DNA of 64,000 nucleotides, from assembly GCF_015350795.1 (NCBI RefSeq), contig NZ_JADKSH010000003.1, forward strand, positions 1-64,000, given 5' to 3'. Position 1 is the first letter of the stretch; each line of letters begins with the position of its first letter. A model generated the notes under the pieces. The model was given only the letters and a program-made list of their open reading frames with translations. It had not been told where the DNA came from and made no database searches. This DNA comes from Microbacterium sp. VKM Ac-2870 (lineage in GTDB: Bacteria; Actinomycetota; Actinomycetes; Actinomycetales; Microbacteriaceae). The translations under genes and the position numbers were made by a program. Positions 44,533-53,396 of the stretch are shown piece after piece.

Positions 44533-46311
44533 TCAGGCCCGGTCGGCGGTGTCCTGCGCGGCGTCCGCACCGGCACCGGATGCTGCGGTGTCGGCCGCCG
44601 GGGCACCCACCGTGCCTGCAGCATCCATCGCGGCACCGTGCTCGCGCACGAGGTCGGCGACGGCGGCGGCGATTGCCGGATCCTCGCCGCGCGCGAGGCC
44701 GGCGTATTCGAGGTGCACGACACCGTCGCCCGGCGTCGCCTTGACCCACATGCGGCGGCGCGGGATGAACAGGCCCGCGAGCAGACCGGCGAGCGCGACG
44801 ATCGCGAAGCCGAGCACCCACGGTGCTCCCACGTCGCGGTGGATGGAGAGCGACACGTACCGTTTGACCTGCTCGCGGGCGCCGCTGGCCGTCGCATCCT
44901 CGAACGTGATGGTGCCGAGCCCGTTCGGCAGGTTCGCGGTCTGTCCGGGAGTGAGCTCGATCGACGGCACGTTGATCTTGCGTCCGGTGAGCTGCGTCAT
45001 TCCGCTGACGTCGAGCGCGTAGACGTTGCGCGGGGTGCCGTCGTCGATGCCGAGGTCACCGGTGTAGACGTCGAGCGTCAGCACGGGGTTGCCGAGTGCC
45101 GGATAAGCCGATGTGAGCGCACCGGTGTCCAGCTTGCCCGCGGTCGGATAGAAGAAGCCGACCAGTCCGACCTGCTGGGCGAGGCCGTCGGGGATCTTCA
45201 CGACGCCGAGCGAGGTCATCGTCGCGCCCTGCGGCAAGAACTCGACGTCTTCGCGCAGCACGACATCGCCCGCGGGGTTTCGGACCGTGATGCTGGGCGC
45301 GTAGCCGTTGCCCATGAGGTAGACCCGATCCCCGGCCATGGCGGCGGGGTGATTGACCCGAACGGTCTGCTGCTGCGGATCCTGTCCGGGCTCGCGCGTG
45401 GTCAGGTGCGCGGCGAAGTCGCCGGCCTGTCCCTGACCCGACTGCCCGACCGGCACGTACGAGACGTCGAAGCTGTCGAGTGTGAGCGAGTAGGGCGCCA
45501 GCGCGTTGGTGTCGACGAAGCGGCCCGGGTTGAAGGAGGTGTAGCCGAGACCGAGGGAGTTGACGAAGCTGTCACCCTCGACGATGACGGTCTGCCCGGT
45601 GTAGGTGAGGCCACCGCCGACGCCGGCCGAGATCAGCACGCCGACGAGCGCGGCGTGGAAGACGAGATTGCCGGTCTCGCGGGCGTAGCCCCGCTCGGCC
45701 GACACGGATGCTGTCGCGGGCCGCTTCGCGCTGGCGGCGGTGTCGTACCGCTCCACGCGGTACCCGGCCTTACGCAGTTGCGCCTGGGCGAGCTCGACGG
45801 CCGCGATCGCGGCAGCCTCGGCGTCGCCGCCCGAGACCACGCGGTCGAGCTCCGCGTGGTCGTCGAGACGCGACAGCCGCGCCGGTGTGCGGGGCGGGCG
45901 TGCACGCAGAGCATTGAAGTGGTGCTTGGTGCGCGGAATCACGCATCCGATCAATGAGATGAACAGCAGGATGTAGATCGCCGAGAACCACGCCGACGAG
46001 TACACGTCGAACAGCTGCACCGCGTCGTAGAAGCGGAACAGGTCGGGGTTCTTGCTCTTGAAATCCAGCACGCCGTTCGGATCGGCCGTGCGCTGCGGCA
46101 CGATCGACCCGGGGATCGCGGCGATCGCGAGCAGCAGCAGCAGCACCAGTGCGGTGCGCATGCTCGTCAGCTGACGCCAGCCCCAACGGAACCAGCCGAC
46201 GACGCCCAGCTGCGGTTGGGCGATCGCGGCAGCGGGCGCCGCGGAATCGGCGTGGTCGTCGGGACGCAGCGGATCGCTGCCGGCACGTTCAGAGCGGGAG
46301 TTCGACACCAC
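44533..46311 (-). CDS. resB: Cytochrome c biogenesis protein ResB
   Basis: 592 residues. Three N-terminal helices (first near 50-70), a large extracytoplasmic domain, a fourth helix near 510 and a cytoplasmic Ala/Gly-rich tail. FKSKNPDLFRFYDAVQLFDVYSSAWF after the first helix is a ResB signature. Works with CcsB as the heme export and ligation complex. Its GTG start lies 23 bases inside the end of ccdA in another frame, so translation is coupled. Confidence 0.92.
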   Translation of the reverse strand: MVSNSRSERAGSDPLRPDDHADSAAPAAAIAQPQLGVVGWFRWGWRQLTSMRTALVLLLLLAIAAIPGSIVPQRTADPNGVLDFKSKNPDLFRFYDAVQLFDVYSSAWFSAIYILLFISLIGCVIPRTKHHFNALRARPPRTPARLSRLDDHAELDRVVSGGDAEAAAIAAVELAQAQLRKAGYRVERYDTAASAKRPATASVSAERGYARETGNLVFHAALVGVLISAGVGGGLTYTGQTVIVEGDSFVNSLGLGYTSFNPGRFVDTNALAPYSLTLDSFDVSYVPVGQSGQGQAGDFAAHLTTREPGQDPQQQTVRVNHPAAMAGDRVYLMGNGYAPSITVRNPAGDVVLREDVEFLPQGATMTSLGVVKIPDGLAQQVGLVGFFYPTAGKLDTGALTSAYPALGNPVLTLDVYTGDLGIDDGTPRNVYALDVSGMTQLTGRKINVPSIELTPGQTANLPNGLGTITFEDATASGAREQVKRYVSLSIHRDVGAPWVLGFAIVALAGLLAGLFIPRRRMWVKATPGDGVVHLEYAGLARGEDPAIAAAVADLVREHGAAMDAAGTVGAPAADTAASGAGADAAQDTADRA

Positions 46312-47041
46312 CGATCACCCCCGTCAGTTGGGACATGGCCGCGCTCCAGAGCCCGGTGACCATGAGCAGTCCGAGCAGGATCAGCAGCACACCGCCCAGG
46401 ATGTTCACCACGCGAATGTGGCGACGCAGGAACGCGACCGACCGCGTCGCCCAGCCGAAACCGACGGCGAGCAGAAGGAAGGGGATGCCGAGGCCCAACG
46501 AGTACGCGATGGCCAGCAGCACCGCGCGGGTCGGGTCGGCCTGGCTGAGCGAGATCGACAGGATCGCCGCATAGGTCGGGCCGATGCAGGGCGCCCAGCC
46601 GATGCCCATCGCCACTCCGAGCAGGGGCGCTCCGACCAACCCGAGGCCGCTTCGCACCTGTGGCTTCATCGTGCGCTGCGCGAAGCCGAACAGACCGAGG
46701 AAGACGAGCCCCATGACGATGACGACAACGCCCAGCACGCGGGTGATTACCTCGCCATACTGCAGGAAGAAGCGGCCGAGGGTGCCGGCAAGCACGCCCA
46801 TGGCGACGAACACGACGGTGAACCCGGCGATGAACAGCAGTACTCCCAGCAGCAGGCGTCCGCGGCCCGCGCGCGCGGCGTTCCCTCGGCGTCCGCCGGC
46901 CGCGCCGGACGCGCCGCCCAAGAAACCGAGGTAGCCGGGGACGAGCGGCAGCACGCACGGCGACAGGAACGACACGAGGCCGGCCAGCATGGCGATGGGC
47001 ACCGCGAGCCACAGTGCTCCACTGAAGACGACCTCGGTCAC
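46289..47041 (-). CDS. ccdA: CcdA-type thiol-disulfide electron carrier
   Basis: 250 residues, six helices. The two redox cysteines lie in FLSPCVLPLVPGYLGFL (about 28) and GWAPCIGPTYA (about 150). It carries reducing equivalents from cytoplasmic thioredoxin to the outside for TlpA and apocytochrome c. GTG 47041 overlaps the tlpA stop codon (GTGA). Confidence 0.93.
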   Translation of the reverse strand: MTEVVFSGALWLAVPIAMLAGLVSFLSPCVLPLVPGYLGFLGGASGAAGGRRGNAARAGRGRLLLGVLLFIAGFTVVFVAMGVLAGTLGRFFLQYGEVITRVLGVVVIVMGLVFLGLFGFAQRTMKPQVRSGLGLVGAPLLGVAMGIGWAPCIGPTYAAILSISLSQADPTRAVLLAIAYSLGLGIPFLLLAVGFGWATRSVAFLRRHIRVVNILGGVLLILLGLLMVTGLWSAAMSQLTGVIGGVELPL

Positions 47042-47652
47042 GGGTTCTCCGACACGACGTCGTTGATGATCGTCTTGAGGATCGACTCGCTCTCGACGCG
47101 GCCGATGAACCGCGCCGCGACCCGGCCCTGCTTGTCGAGCACGAGGGTGATCGGCACCGACTGCAGCGGCGTCCACGAGGCGAAGGCGAGCTTGAGGTCG
47201 GCGTCGTCCTTCGCCAGCAGAGACGGGTAGCTGATGCCGTACTTCTCGTCGAAGGCGCTCGCACCCTCGGGCCCGTCGTAGATGTTCACGCCGAGGAAGT
47301 CGGCACCGGCGGGCTTGACCGCCTGGTAGGCGCTCTCGAGGGTGGGCGCTTCGGCGCGGCACGGCCCGCACTGGGCGTACCAGAAGTTGAGCACGAGCAC
47401 CTTGTCGGCGTAGTCGGCGCTCGTGATGGTGGATCCGTCGACAGCCGTTCCACTGAACTGCACAGTCGCCCCGCGATCGGCGACGGCGATCTCCTGCACA
47501 CTGCCGTCGCCGGAGATGTACCCGTTGTTGTTGCCGCCCTGCTTGTACTGGTTGGCGAGATCGTCGTTCGTCCCACCGCAGGCCGCCAGGCCCACCGCCA
47601 GGGTGAGAGCGAGAAGGGATGCCGCGAGCCTCGCGAGCTTCGGACGCGTCAT
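47038..47652 (-). CDS. TlpA/ResA-type thioredoxin lipoprotein
   Basis: 204 residues. Lipobox LAAC near residue 25 anchors it outside; the thioredoxin fold has the active site WYAQCGPCRAEAP near 92-104 and cis-Pro SVPITLVLD near 160. It reduces apocytochrome c cysteines with electrons from CcdA. ATG 47652 overlaps the stop of the upstream phosphatase gene by four bases. Confidence 0.93.
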   Translation of the reverse strand: MTRPKLARLAASLLALTLAVGLAACGGTNDDLANQYKQGGNNNGYISGDGSVQEIAVADRGATVQFSGTAVDGSTITSADYADKVLVLNFWYAQCGPCRAEAPTLESAYQAVKPAGADFLGVNIYDGPEGASAFDEKYGISYPSLLAKDDADLKLAFASWTPLQSVPITLVLDKQGRVAARFIGRVESESILKTIINDVVSENP

Positions 47653-48278
47653 ACGGCCCCCACATCCACCGCGCGAGCCGTGGATGCCGGCTCCGCGTAG
47701 GCGACTTCGCGCCAGCTGTCGCCGTCGCGTTCGAAACTCGTGACGCTCGACAGGGCGCACCGCCGCTTGCGCGGATCGTGGCGCAGGCGCTCACCGGCCA
47801 CCGCGAGATGCGTGATCCAGATCGGCAACTGGTGCGACACCATCACGACATCGCCGCCGTCGGCGTCGTTCCAGGCCTCGGTCATCGCGGCATCCATGCG
47901 AGCGACGACCTGGACGTACGGCTCGCCCCAGCTGGGGACCTCGGGTCGGGTGAGGTGTCGCCAATTGAGGGGGTTGAGCACAGCGCGCTTCATGCGCTTT
48001 CCCTCGAAGACGTTCGTCGGCTCGATCACGCGGTCATCGACCACCGGAGAGAGGCCGAACAGCTCCGCAAAAGGTTCGGCCGACTCGCGCGTGCGCTGCA
48101 GCGGCGACGCGTACAGCGCGCTCACCGGGCGACCGAGACGCTGCACATGCTCGGCCGCGCTTCGCGCCATCGCCCGCCCGTCGGCGCTCAAGCGGAAGCT
48201 CGGGAGACGTCCGTACAAGACGCGCCCCGGATTGTGGACCTCGCCATGGCGCACGAGGTGGAGGCGGTCGGCGGGCAC
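47649..48278 (-). CDS. Histidine-phosphatase-family (phosphoglycerate-mutase-like) protein
   Basis: 209 residues. LHLVRHGEVHN (about 6-16) carries the phosphorylated histidine, ASPLQRTRESAEP the second basic motif, and MVSHQLPIWI the second histidine. A gene of this family heads the same cytochrome c cluster in mycobacteria, though its role in it is unknown. GTG 48278 is leaderless (TAGACT, six bases) and is probably the promoter of the whole five-gene operon. Confidence 0.9.
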   Translation of the reverse strand: MPADRLHLVRHGEVHNPGRVLYGRLPSFRLSADGRAMARSAAEHVQRLGRPVSALYASPLQRTRESAEPFAELFGLSPVVDDRVIEPTNVFEGKRMKRAVLNPLNWRHLTRPEVPSWGEPYVQVVARMDAAMTEAWNDADGGDVVMVSHQLPIWITHLAVAGERLRHDPRKRRCALSSVTSFERDGDSWREVAYAEPASTARAVDVGAV

Positions 48279-48340
48279 ACCTTCAGTCTACGTGGAGCCG
48301 ATCTGTGGCCGGGCTGGGAGAGGGCCCCGCGCCCACGGCG

Positions 48341-48997
48341 TCAGGCGGGATCGCTGTTCACAGCGCCGCTGCGCAGCTGGCGCACCCGGTTCACCATGAA
48401 CCACACGAGGGCGGCCGCCGCGACGGCGATGACCGCATACTGCAGCACCCCCGCGTACTCCTCGACGACGTGCCACTGATCACCCAGGAGATAGCCGGAC
48501 ATCACGAACACCGCGTTCCAGATGAAGGAGCCGGCGAGCGTCAGCATCCCGAAGCGCCAGAGTGGCATCCGCGTGACGCCGGCGGGAATCGAGATGAGGC
48601 TGCGGAAGATGGGGAGCATGCGGCCGAAGAAGACGGCCTTGCCGCCGTGCCGCGCGAACCAGGCGACGGTGCGATCGACGTCCTCGAGCTTGAGCAGCGG
48701 CATCCGGCGGACGAGCGCGCGGAGGCGATCGATGCCGAGCCAGGCACCCACTGCGTAGAGCGCGAACGCCCCGGCGACGGAGCCGGCGGTGGTCCACGCG
48801 AGCGCCTCGACGAGGGTGAACGACCCGCGGGCGGCCGCGAGACCCGCCATCGGGAGGATGACCTCACTCGGAAGCGGCGGAAAGAGGTTCTCGAGCGCGA
48901 TGGCCAGCCCCGCGCCGGGCGCTCCGATCAGATTCATGAGGCCGACGACGGCATCGACGAGCGCGGTGAGCCAAGAGCCATCGGATGCCAGTGCCAT
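48341..48997 (-). CDS. DedA-family membrane protein
   Basis: 218 residues. ENLFPPLPSEVILPMAGLAA (about 36-55), FFGRMLPIFRSLISIPAG (about 120-137) and four to five helices are the DedA/SNARE-associated pattern. Recent work on the family points to lipid-carrier (undecaprenyl phosphate) flipping and membrane homeostasis. TAGCGT six bases before ATG 48997. Confidence 0.9.
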   Translation of the reverse strand: MALASDGSWLTALVDAVVGLMNLIGAPGAGLAIALENLFPPLPSEVILPMAGLAAARGSFTLVEALAWTTAGSVAGAFALYAVGAWLGIDRLRALVRRMPLLKLEDVDRTVAWFARHGGKAVFFGRMLPIFRSLISIPAGVTRMPLWRFGMLTLAGSFIWNAVFVMSGYLLGDQWHVVEEYAGVLQYAVIAVAAAALVWFMVNRVRQLRSGAVNSDPA

Positions 48998-49074
48998 GCC
49001 TCGACGCTATGCACAGCGAGTGAAGAAAAGCTGGGCGGATGCCGGGACACAGCTCCCACGTAGACTGGTCCCTC

Positions 49075-50415
49075 GTGAGTGAACGCACCCTCGTCAGCCA
49101 GCTGCAGTCCCGTGAAGACGGCACCGTCTCGGTGTCCGGATGGGTCGAGACCGTCCGCGATCAGAAGAAGGTGCAGTTCGTCATCCTGCGCGACGAGACC
49201 GGCGCCGTCCAGCTCGTGAACCCGGCCACGCGCCCCGACCCCGACGGTGCCGAGCAGGATGGCGCGGCCCTGGCGCTGACCGCACTCATCTCCGAGCTGT
49301 CGACCGGCACCTTCCTGACGGTCACCGGTGAACTCAAGCACGACGAGCGCGTCAAGCTCGGCGGCGTCGAGATCAAGATCGCCGACCTCGAGGTCGCCTC
49401 CGCCGCCCTGCCGGAGACACCGATCGCCGCCGACAGCGGCCTCGACAAGCGCATGGACTGGCGCTTCATCGACCTGCGCCAGCGCCGCAACAACCTCGTC
49501 TTCCGCATTCAGACAACGCTCGAGCACGCCATGCGCACCTACTGGGTCGAGCGCGACTACGTCGAGATCCACTCGCCCAAGCTCATGTCCACGCCCGCCG
49601 AGGGCAACGCCGAGCTGTTCGCGCTCGAGTACTTCGGCGACCAGACCGCGTATCTGGCGCAGAGCCCGCAGCACTTCAAGCAGATGGCTCAGGCCGCCGG
49701 CTTCGGCAAGGTGTTCGAGATCGGCGACGTCTTCCGCGCCGACCCGAGCTTCACAAGCCGCCACGCGACCGAGTTCACCTCGATCGACGCCGAGATCAGC
49801 TGGATCGACTCGTATGAAGACGTCGCCGCGATGCAGGAGGAACTGCTCGTGGCCGCCTTCCACGCCGTCAAGGACAAGCACGGCGACGAGATCAAGCAAC
49901 TCTTCGACATCGACGTGGTCGTCCCCGCGCTCCCCTTCCCGCGCATCCCGCTGGCCGAGGCGCGCGAGATCGTCAAGGCCCGCGGCTACGACATCCCCCG
50001 CACCGACGGCGACCTCGACCCCGAGGGCGAGCGCCAGATCTCGGCCCACGTCCGCGAGACGTACGGGCACCAGTTCGTGTTCATCACCGACTACCACCCC
50101 GAGATCCGCCCGTTCTACCACATGCGAAACGCCGAGACCGGGCTCACCGCGAGCTACGACCTCCTGTTCCAGGGCACCGAGATCACCACCGGCGCGCAGC
50201 GCGAGCACCGCATCGAGGTGCTCGAAGCACAGGCGCTCGAGAAGGGCCTGTCGCTGGAGGGACTCGAGCACTACCTCGACTTCTTCCGCTACGGCATCCC
50301 CCCGCACGGCGGGTTCGGCATGGGCCTCGCGCGCGTGCTCATGCTCATGCTCGGGCAGGACTCGATCCGCGAGGTGACCTTCCTCTTCCGCGGCCCCACG
50401 CGCCTCGCGCCCTGA
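49075..50415 (+). CDS. aspS: Aspartyl-tRNA synthetase, archaeal-type (probably non-discriminating, Asp/Asn)
   Basis: 446 residues. N-terminal anticodon-binding OB fold (about 15-105), then the class II core with motif 2 FRADPSFTSRHATEF (about 222-236) and motif 3 GFGMGLARVLMLML (about 418-431). At this length the GAD insertion of bacterial AspRS is absent, so it is the archaeal/eukaryotic kind. Such bacterial enzymes often charge tRNA-Asn too, corrected by GatCAB. GTG 49075 lies eight bases after TAGACT. Confidence 0.9.
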   Translation: MSERTLVSQLQSREDGTVSVSGWVETVRDQKKVQFVILRDETGAVQLVNPATRPDPDGAEQDGAALALTALISELSTGTFLTVTGELKHDERVKLGGVEIKIADLEVASAALPETPIAADSGLDKRMDWRFIDLRQRRNNLVFRIQTTLEHAMRTYWVERDYVEIHSPKLMSTPAEGNAELFALEYFGDQTAYLAQSPQHFKQMAQAAGFGKVFEIGDVFRADPSFTSRHATEFTSIDAEISWIDSYEDVAAMQEELLVAAFHAVKDKHGDEIKQLFDIDVVVPALPFPRIPLAEAREIVKARGYDIPRTDGDLDPEGERQISAHVRETYGHQFVFITDYHPEIRPFYHMRNAETGLTASYDLLFQGTEITTGAQREHRIEVLEAQALEKGLSLEGLEHYLDFFRYGIPPHGGFGMGLARVLMLMLGQDSIREVTFLFRGPTRLAP

Positions 50416-50447
50416 GCCGCGCGGCAGAGCCCGCAGACTCGCAAGAC

Positions 50448-50480
50448 GTCACCCTTGCGTCACCGCCGGTTCACCGGCGC
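50448..50480 (+). promoter_or_regulatory. PHO-box-like direct repeats before the ABC importer operon
   Basis: Three units begin at 50448, 50459 and 50470, exactly 11 bases apart: GTCACCCTTGC, GTCACCGCCGG, TTCACCGGCGC. Actinobacterial PhoP binds 11-base repeats with consensus GTTCACC. They end just upstream of where the -35 of a promoter with -10 TACGTT (50507-50512) would lie, the position expected for an activator. Confidence 0.6.
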
Positions 50481-50575
50481 TCTGAGTGATCGACACGACG
50501 CCGACGTACGTTCCTCGCATCCCCTTCGCACCGCACGCATCGTCGTGCGCGCGCGGATGACCCGAGAGGAACAGC

Positions 50576-51706
50576 ATGTCCCGAACCCTTGCGCGCCGCA
50601 CCATCGCGGTCACGGCCCTGGCCGCCGTCGCAGCCCTTACCCTCAGCGCGTGTGCCGGCACGTCCGACACCGCCAGTAGCGGCAGCGCCTCGGCATCCAC
50701 CGCGACGAGCGTCGCCGACTTCGGCACCTTCGCCGATCTGGAGAAGGCCGCCAAGGCGGAGGGCCAGCTCAACGTGATCGCGCTGCCGCACGACTGGGCC
50801 AACTACGGCGAGATCATCTCCCTGTTCTCCCAGCGCTACCCCGACATCACTGTCAACGAGCAGTCGCCCGACGCATCGAGCGCCGAAGAGATCCAGGCCG
50901 CCAAGACGAACGAGGGCCTCGACACCGCACCCGACGTCTTCGACCTGGGCCTGACCGTCACGCTGCAGAACACCGACCGGTTCGCGCCCTACAAGGTGCA
51001 GACGTGGGCCGATGTCCCCGACAACCTCAAGGACCCCTCGGGCCTGTTCGTCGGTGACTACGGCGGGTACATGTCGATCGGCTACGACTCCTCGAAGTTC
51101 CCCGCACCGACCAAGCTCACCGACCTGCTCAGCCCGACGTACAAGGGCGCGGTCGCTCTCAACGGCGATCCCACGCAGGCCGGTGCGGCGTTCGCCGCGG
51201 TCGGCATGGCGACCGTGCAGTCCGGGGGAACGCTCGACGACTTCCAACCCGGCATCGATTTCTTCAGCTCGCTGCAGAAGGCGGGCAACCTGCTGAAGGT
51301 CGACGTGACGACCTCCACGGTCGCCAGCGGCGAGACCCCCGTCGTCTTCGACTGGGACTACCTGAACGCGGCGCACCGCAAGGACAACCCCAACTGGAAG
51401 GTCGTCGTCTTCGACGGCACCGGGTACGCCGGCTACTACAACCAGGCCATCAACAAGACGGCTCCCCACCCCGCGGCAGCGCGCCTGTGGCAGGAGTTCC
51501 TCTACAGCGACGAGGTGCAGAACCTGTGGCTCAAGGGCGGCGCACGCCCGGCCCGCATGAGTGCGATGACCACCGCCGGCACCATCGATGCGGCCCTCGC
51601 CGCGGCGCTGCCGAAGGCTCCCGCCGACACGGTGGTTCCCACCGAGGCGCAATCCAAGGCCGGCGGCACGCTGCTCGGTCAGAATTGGGCGACGGCGGTC
51701 CAGTGA
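50576..51706 (+). CDS. ABC-importer substrate-binding lipoprotein (PotD/phosphonate-type)
   Basis: 376 residues. Lipobox LSAC near residue 24. The mature part is a type II binding protein (extracellular solute-binding family: VIALPHDWANYGEIISLFSQRYPDI; APDVFDLGL), of the kind used for iron, polyamines or 2-aminoethylphosphonate. The PHO-box-like repeats upstream favour a phosphorus source such as a phosphonate; this is inference. AGAGGA precedes ATG 50576. First of four overlapping genes. Confidence 0.85.
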   Translation: MSRTLARRTIAVTALAAVAALTLSACAGTSDTASSGSASASTATSVADFGTFADLEKAAKAEGQLNVIALPHDWANYGEIISLFSQRYPDITVNEQSPDASSAEEIQAAKTNEGLDTAPDVFDLGLTVTLQNTDRFAPYKVQTWADVPDNLKDPSGLFVGDYGGYMSIGYDSSKFPAPTKLTDLLSPTYKGAVALNGDPTQAGAAFAAVGMATVQSGGTLDDFQPGIDFFSSLQKAGNLLKVDVTTSTVASGETPVVFDWDYLNAAHRKDNPNWKVVVFDGTGYAGYYNQAINKTAPHPAAARLWQEFLYSDEVQNLWLKGGARPARMSAMTTAGTIDAALAAALPKAPADTVVPTEAQSKAGGTLLGQNWATAVQ

Positions 51707-52605
51707 CCGTCGTCGCCACGGCGGGGGTGGATGCCGCGGCATCCGCCCCCGCCCGCCGCCGCTCGTGGTCGTGGCTCGGCCTCGCGCCATTCGCCGCGTA
51801 CGTGCTGCTCTTTCTCGCGCTGCCCTCGGTGCTCGCGGTCGCGTCGGGCTTCTTCGACCGGCGCGGAGCGTTCACGTGGAACAACCTCACGGCGCTCGGC
51901 GACCCGCTGATCGTGGAGACGTTCGCCAACTCGGCCGGACTCTCGCTGCTGACGGCGGTCATCGGCGCGCTCGTGGGCGCGCTGGTCTGCTACGCGATGC
52001 TCGGTCTGCATCCCGAAGGTCTCGTGCGCTCGGCGGTGGATGCCGCGGCCGGCGTGCTCGCGCAGTTCGGCGGCGTCATGCTGGCGTTCGCCTTCATCGC
52101 CACGATCGGTCTGCAAGGCGTCGTGCGCGTGTTCCTGCTCGACGGGTTCGGCATCGATATCTTTCCCAACGGCACCTGGCTGTACGACCTGCCCGGCCTG
52201 ATCCTGCCGTACATCTACTTCCAGATCCCGCTCATGGTCATCACGTTCATGCCGGCCCTCTCGGCGCTGCGTCCGCAGTGGGCCGAAGCCACGCTCACGC
52301 TCGGGGGTTCTCGCCGCGCGTTCTGGAGCTACGTCGGCATCCCGGTGCTGGCCCCCTCGTTCTTCGCGAGCCTGCTGCTGCTGTTCGCCAATGCGTTCTC
52401 GTCGTACGCGACCGCGGCGGCCCTTGCCAGCCAGGGGGCCGAGATCGTGCCGCTGCGCATCCGCAGCGCGCTCACGAGCGAGACGGTGCTCGGGCGGGAG
52501 AATCTCGCCGGCGCGCTGGCTCTCGGGATGATCGTCGTGGTCGGCATCGTCATGTTCGCCTACTCGGCTGTCCAGCGGCGCGCGGCTCGGTGGTACCAGG
52601 CATGA
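51703..52605 (+). CDS. ABC-importer permease, first subunit
   Basis: 300 residues with six helices and the EAA coupling loop EATLTLGGSRRAFWSYVGIPVL near residue 196-217. GTG 51703 overlaps the stop of the binding-protein gene (GTGA). Works as a heterodimer with the next permease. Confidence 0.9.
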   Translation: MTVVATAGVDAAASAPARRRSWSWLGLAPFAAYVLLFLALPSVLAVASGFFDRRGAFTWNNLTALGDPLIVETFANSAGLSLLTAVIGALVGALVCYAMLGLHPEGLVRSAVDAAAGVLAQFGGVMLAFAFIATIGLQGVVRVFLLDGFGIDIFPNGTWLYDLPGLILPYIYFQIPLMVITFMPALSALRPQWAEATLTLGGSRRAFWSYVGIPVLAPSFFASLLLLFANAFSSYATAAALASQGAEIVPLRIRSALTSETVLGRENLAGALALGMIVVVGIVMFAYSAVQRRAARWYQA

Positions 52606-53396
52606 AGCGACTCACCCCTTCCCCCGTCACCCGCGCGCTCATCGGTCTCGTCGTCGGGGCGTTCTTCGCGATCCCGCTCGTCTCGACCCTGATCTACACG
52701 CTGAGGATGCCGGATGGCAGCCTCTCGTGGAGCCGATGGGCGGGCCTGTTCGACCCGCGCACCACCGCCGCCCTCAAGCCGCTGTGGACCGGCCTGGGCA
52801 ACTCCCTCGTGCTCTGCGTGGTGACGGTGGCCATCGTGCTGCTCCTGCTTGCGCCGACCATGGTGCTGGTCGCCCTCCGCTTTCCCCGATTGCGGCGGGC
52901 GTTCGAGTTCGCCGTGCTGCTGCCGATCTCGATCCCGGCGATCGTGCTGGTCGTCGGTCTGGCACCGATCTATCAGCAGATCGGCCGACTGTTCGGTACC
53001 GGCACGTGGACGCTGGCGTTCGCCTACGGAATCACGGTGCTGCCGTTCGCCTACCGCTCGATCCAGGCATCGATCGACGCGGTCGACCTCCGCACGCTCG
53101 CCGAGGCGGCACGGTCGCTCGGTGCCGGCTGGACGGCCGTGGTCCTGCGGGTGCTCGCACCCAACCTGCGACAGGGTCTGCTGGCGGCATCGCTCATCTC
53201 GATCGCGGTGGTGCTCGGCGAATTCACCATCGCCTCCCTGCTCAACCGTCAGGTCTTCCAGACCGCGATGGTGATCGTGCAGAAGCAGGACCCCTACACC
53301 CCCGCGATCTTCACCCTGCTGGCACTCCTGCTGGCCTTCACCCTCCTGCTCCTCATCGGCCGCGCCGCGCGCGGCACGCGAAAGGCCCGTCCATGA
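52602..53396 (+). CDS. ABC-importer permease, second subunit
   Basis: 264 residues with six helices; the EAA loop is LAEAARSLGAGWTAVVLRVL near 166-185. ATG 52602 overlaps the preceding stop codon (ATGA). The order binding protein, permease, permease, ATPase is that of PotABCD/PhnSTUV-like importers. Confidence 0.9.
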   Translation: MKRLTPSPVTRALIGLVVGAFFAIPLVSTLIYTLRMPDGSLSWSRWAGLFDPRTTAALKPLWTGLGNSLVLCVVTVAIVLLLLAPTMVLVALRFPRLRRAFEFAVLLPISIPAIVLVVGLAPIYQQIGRLFGTGTWTLAFAYGITVLPFAYRSIQASIDAVDLRTLAEAARSLGAGWTAVVLRVLAPNLRQGLLAASLISIAVVLGEFTIASLLNRQVFQTAMVIVQKQDPYTPAIFTLLALLLAFTLLLLIGRAARGTRKARP

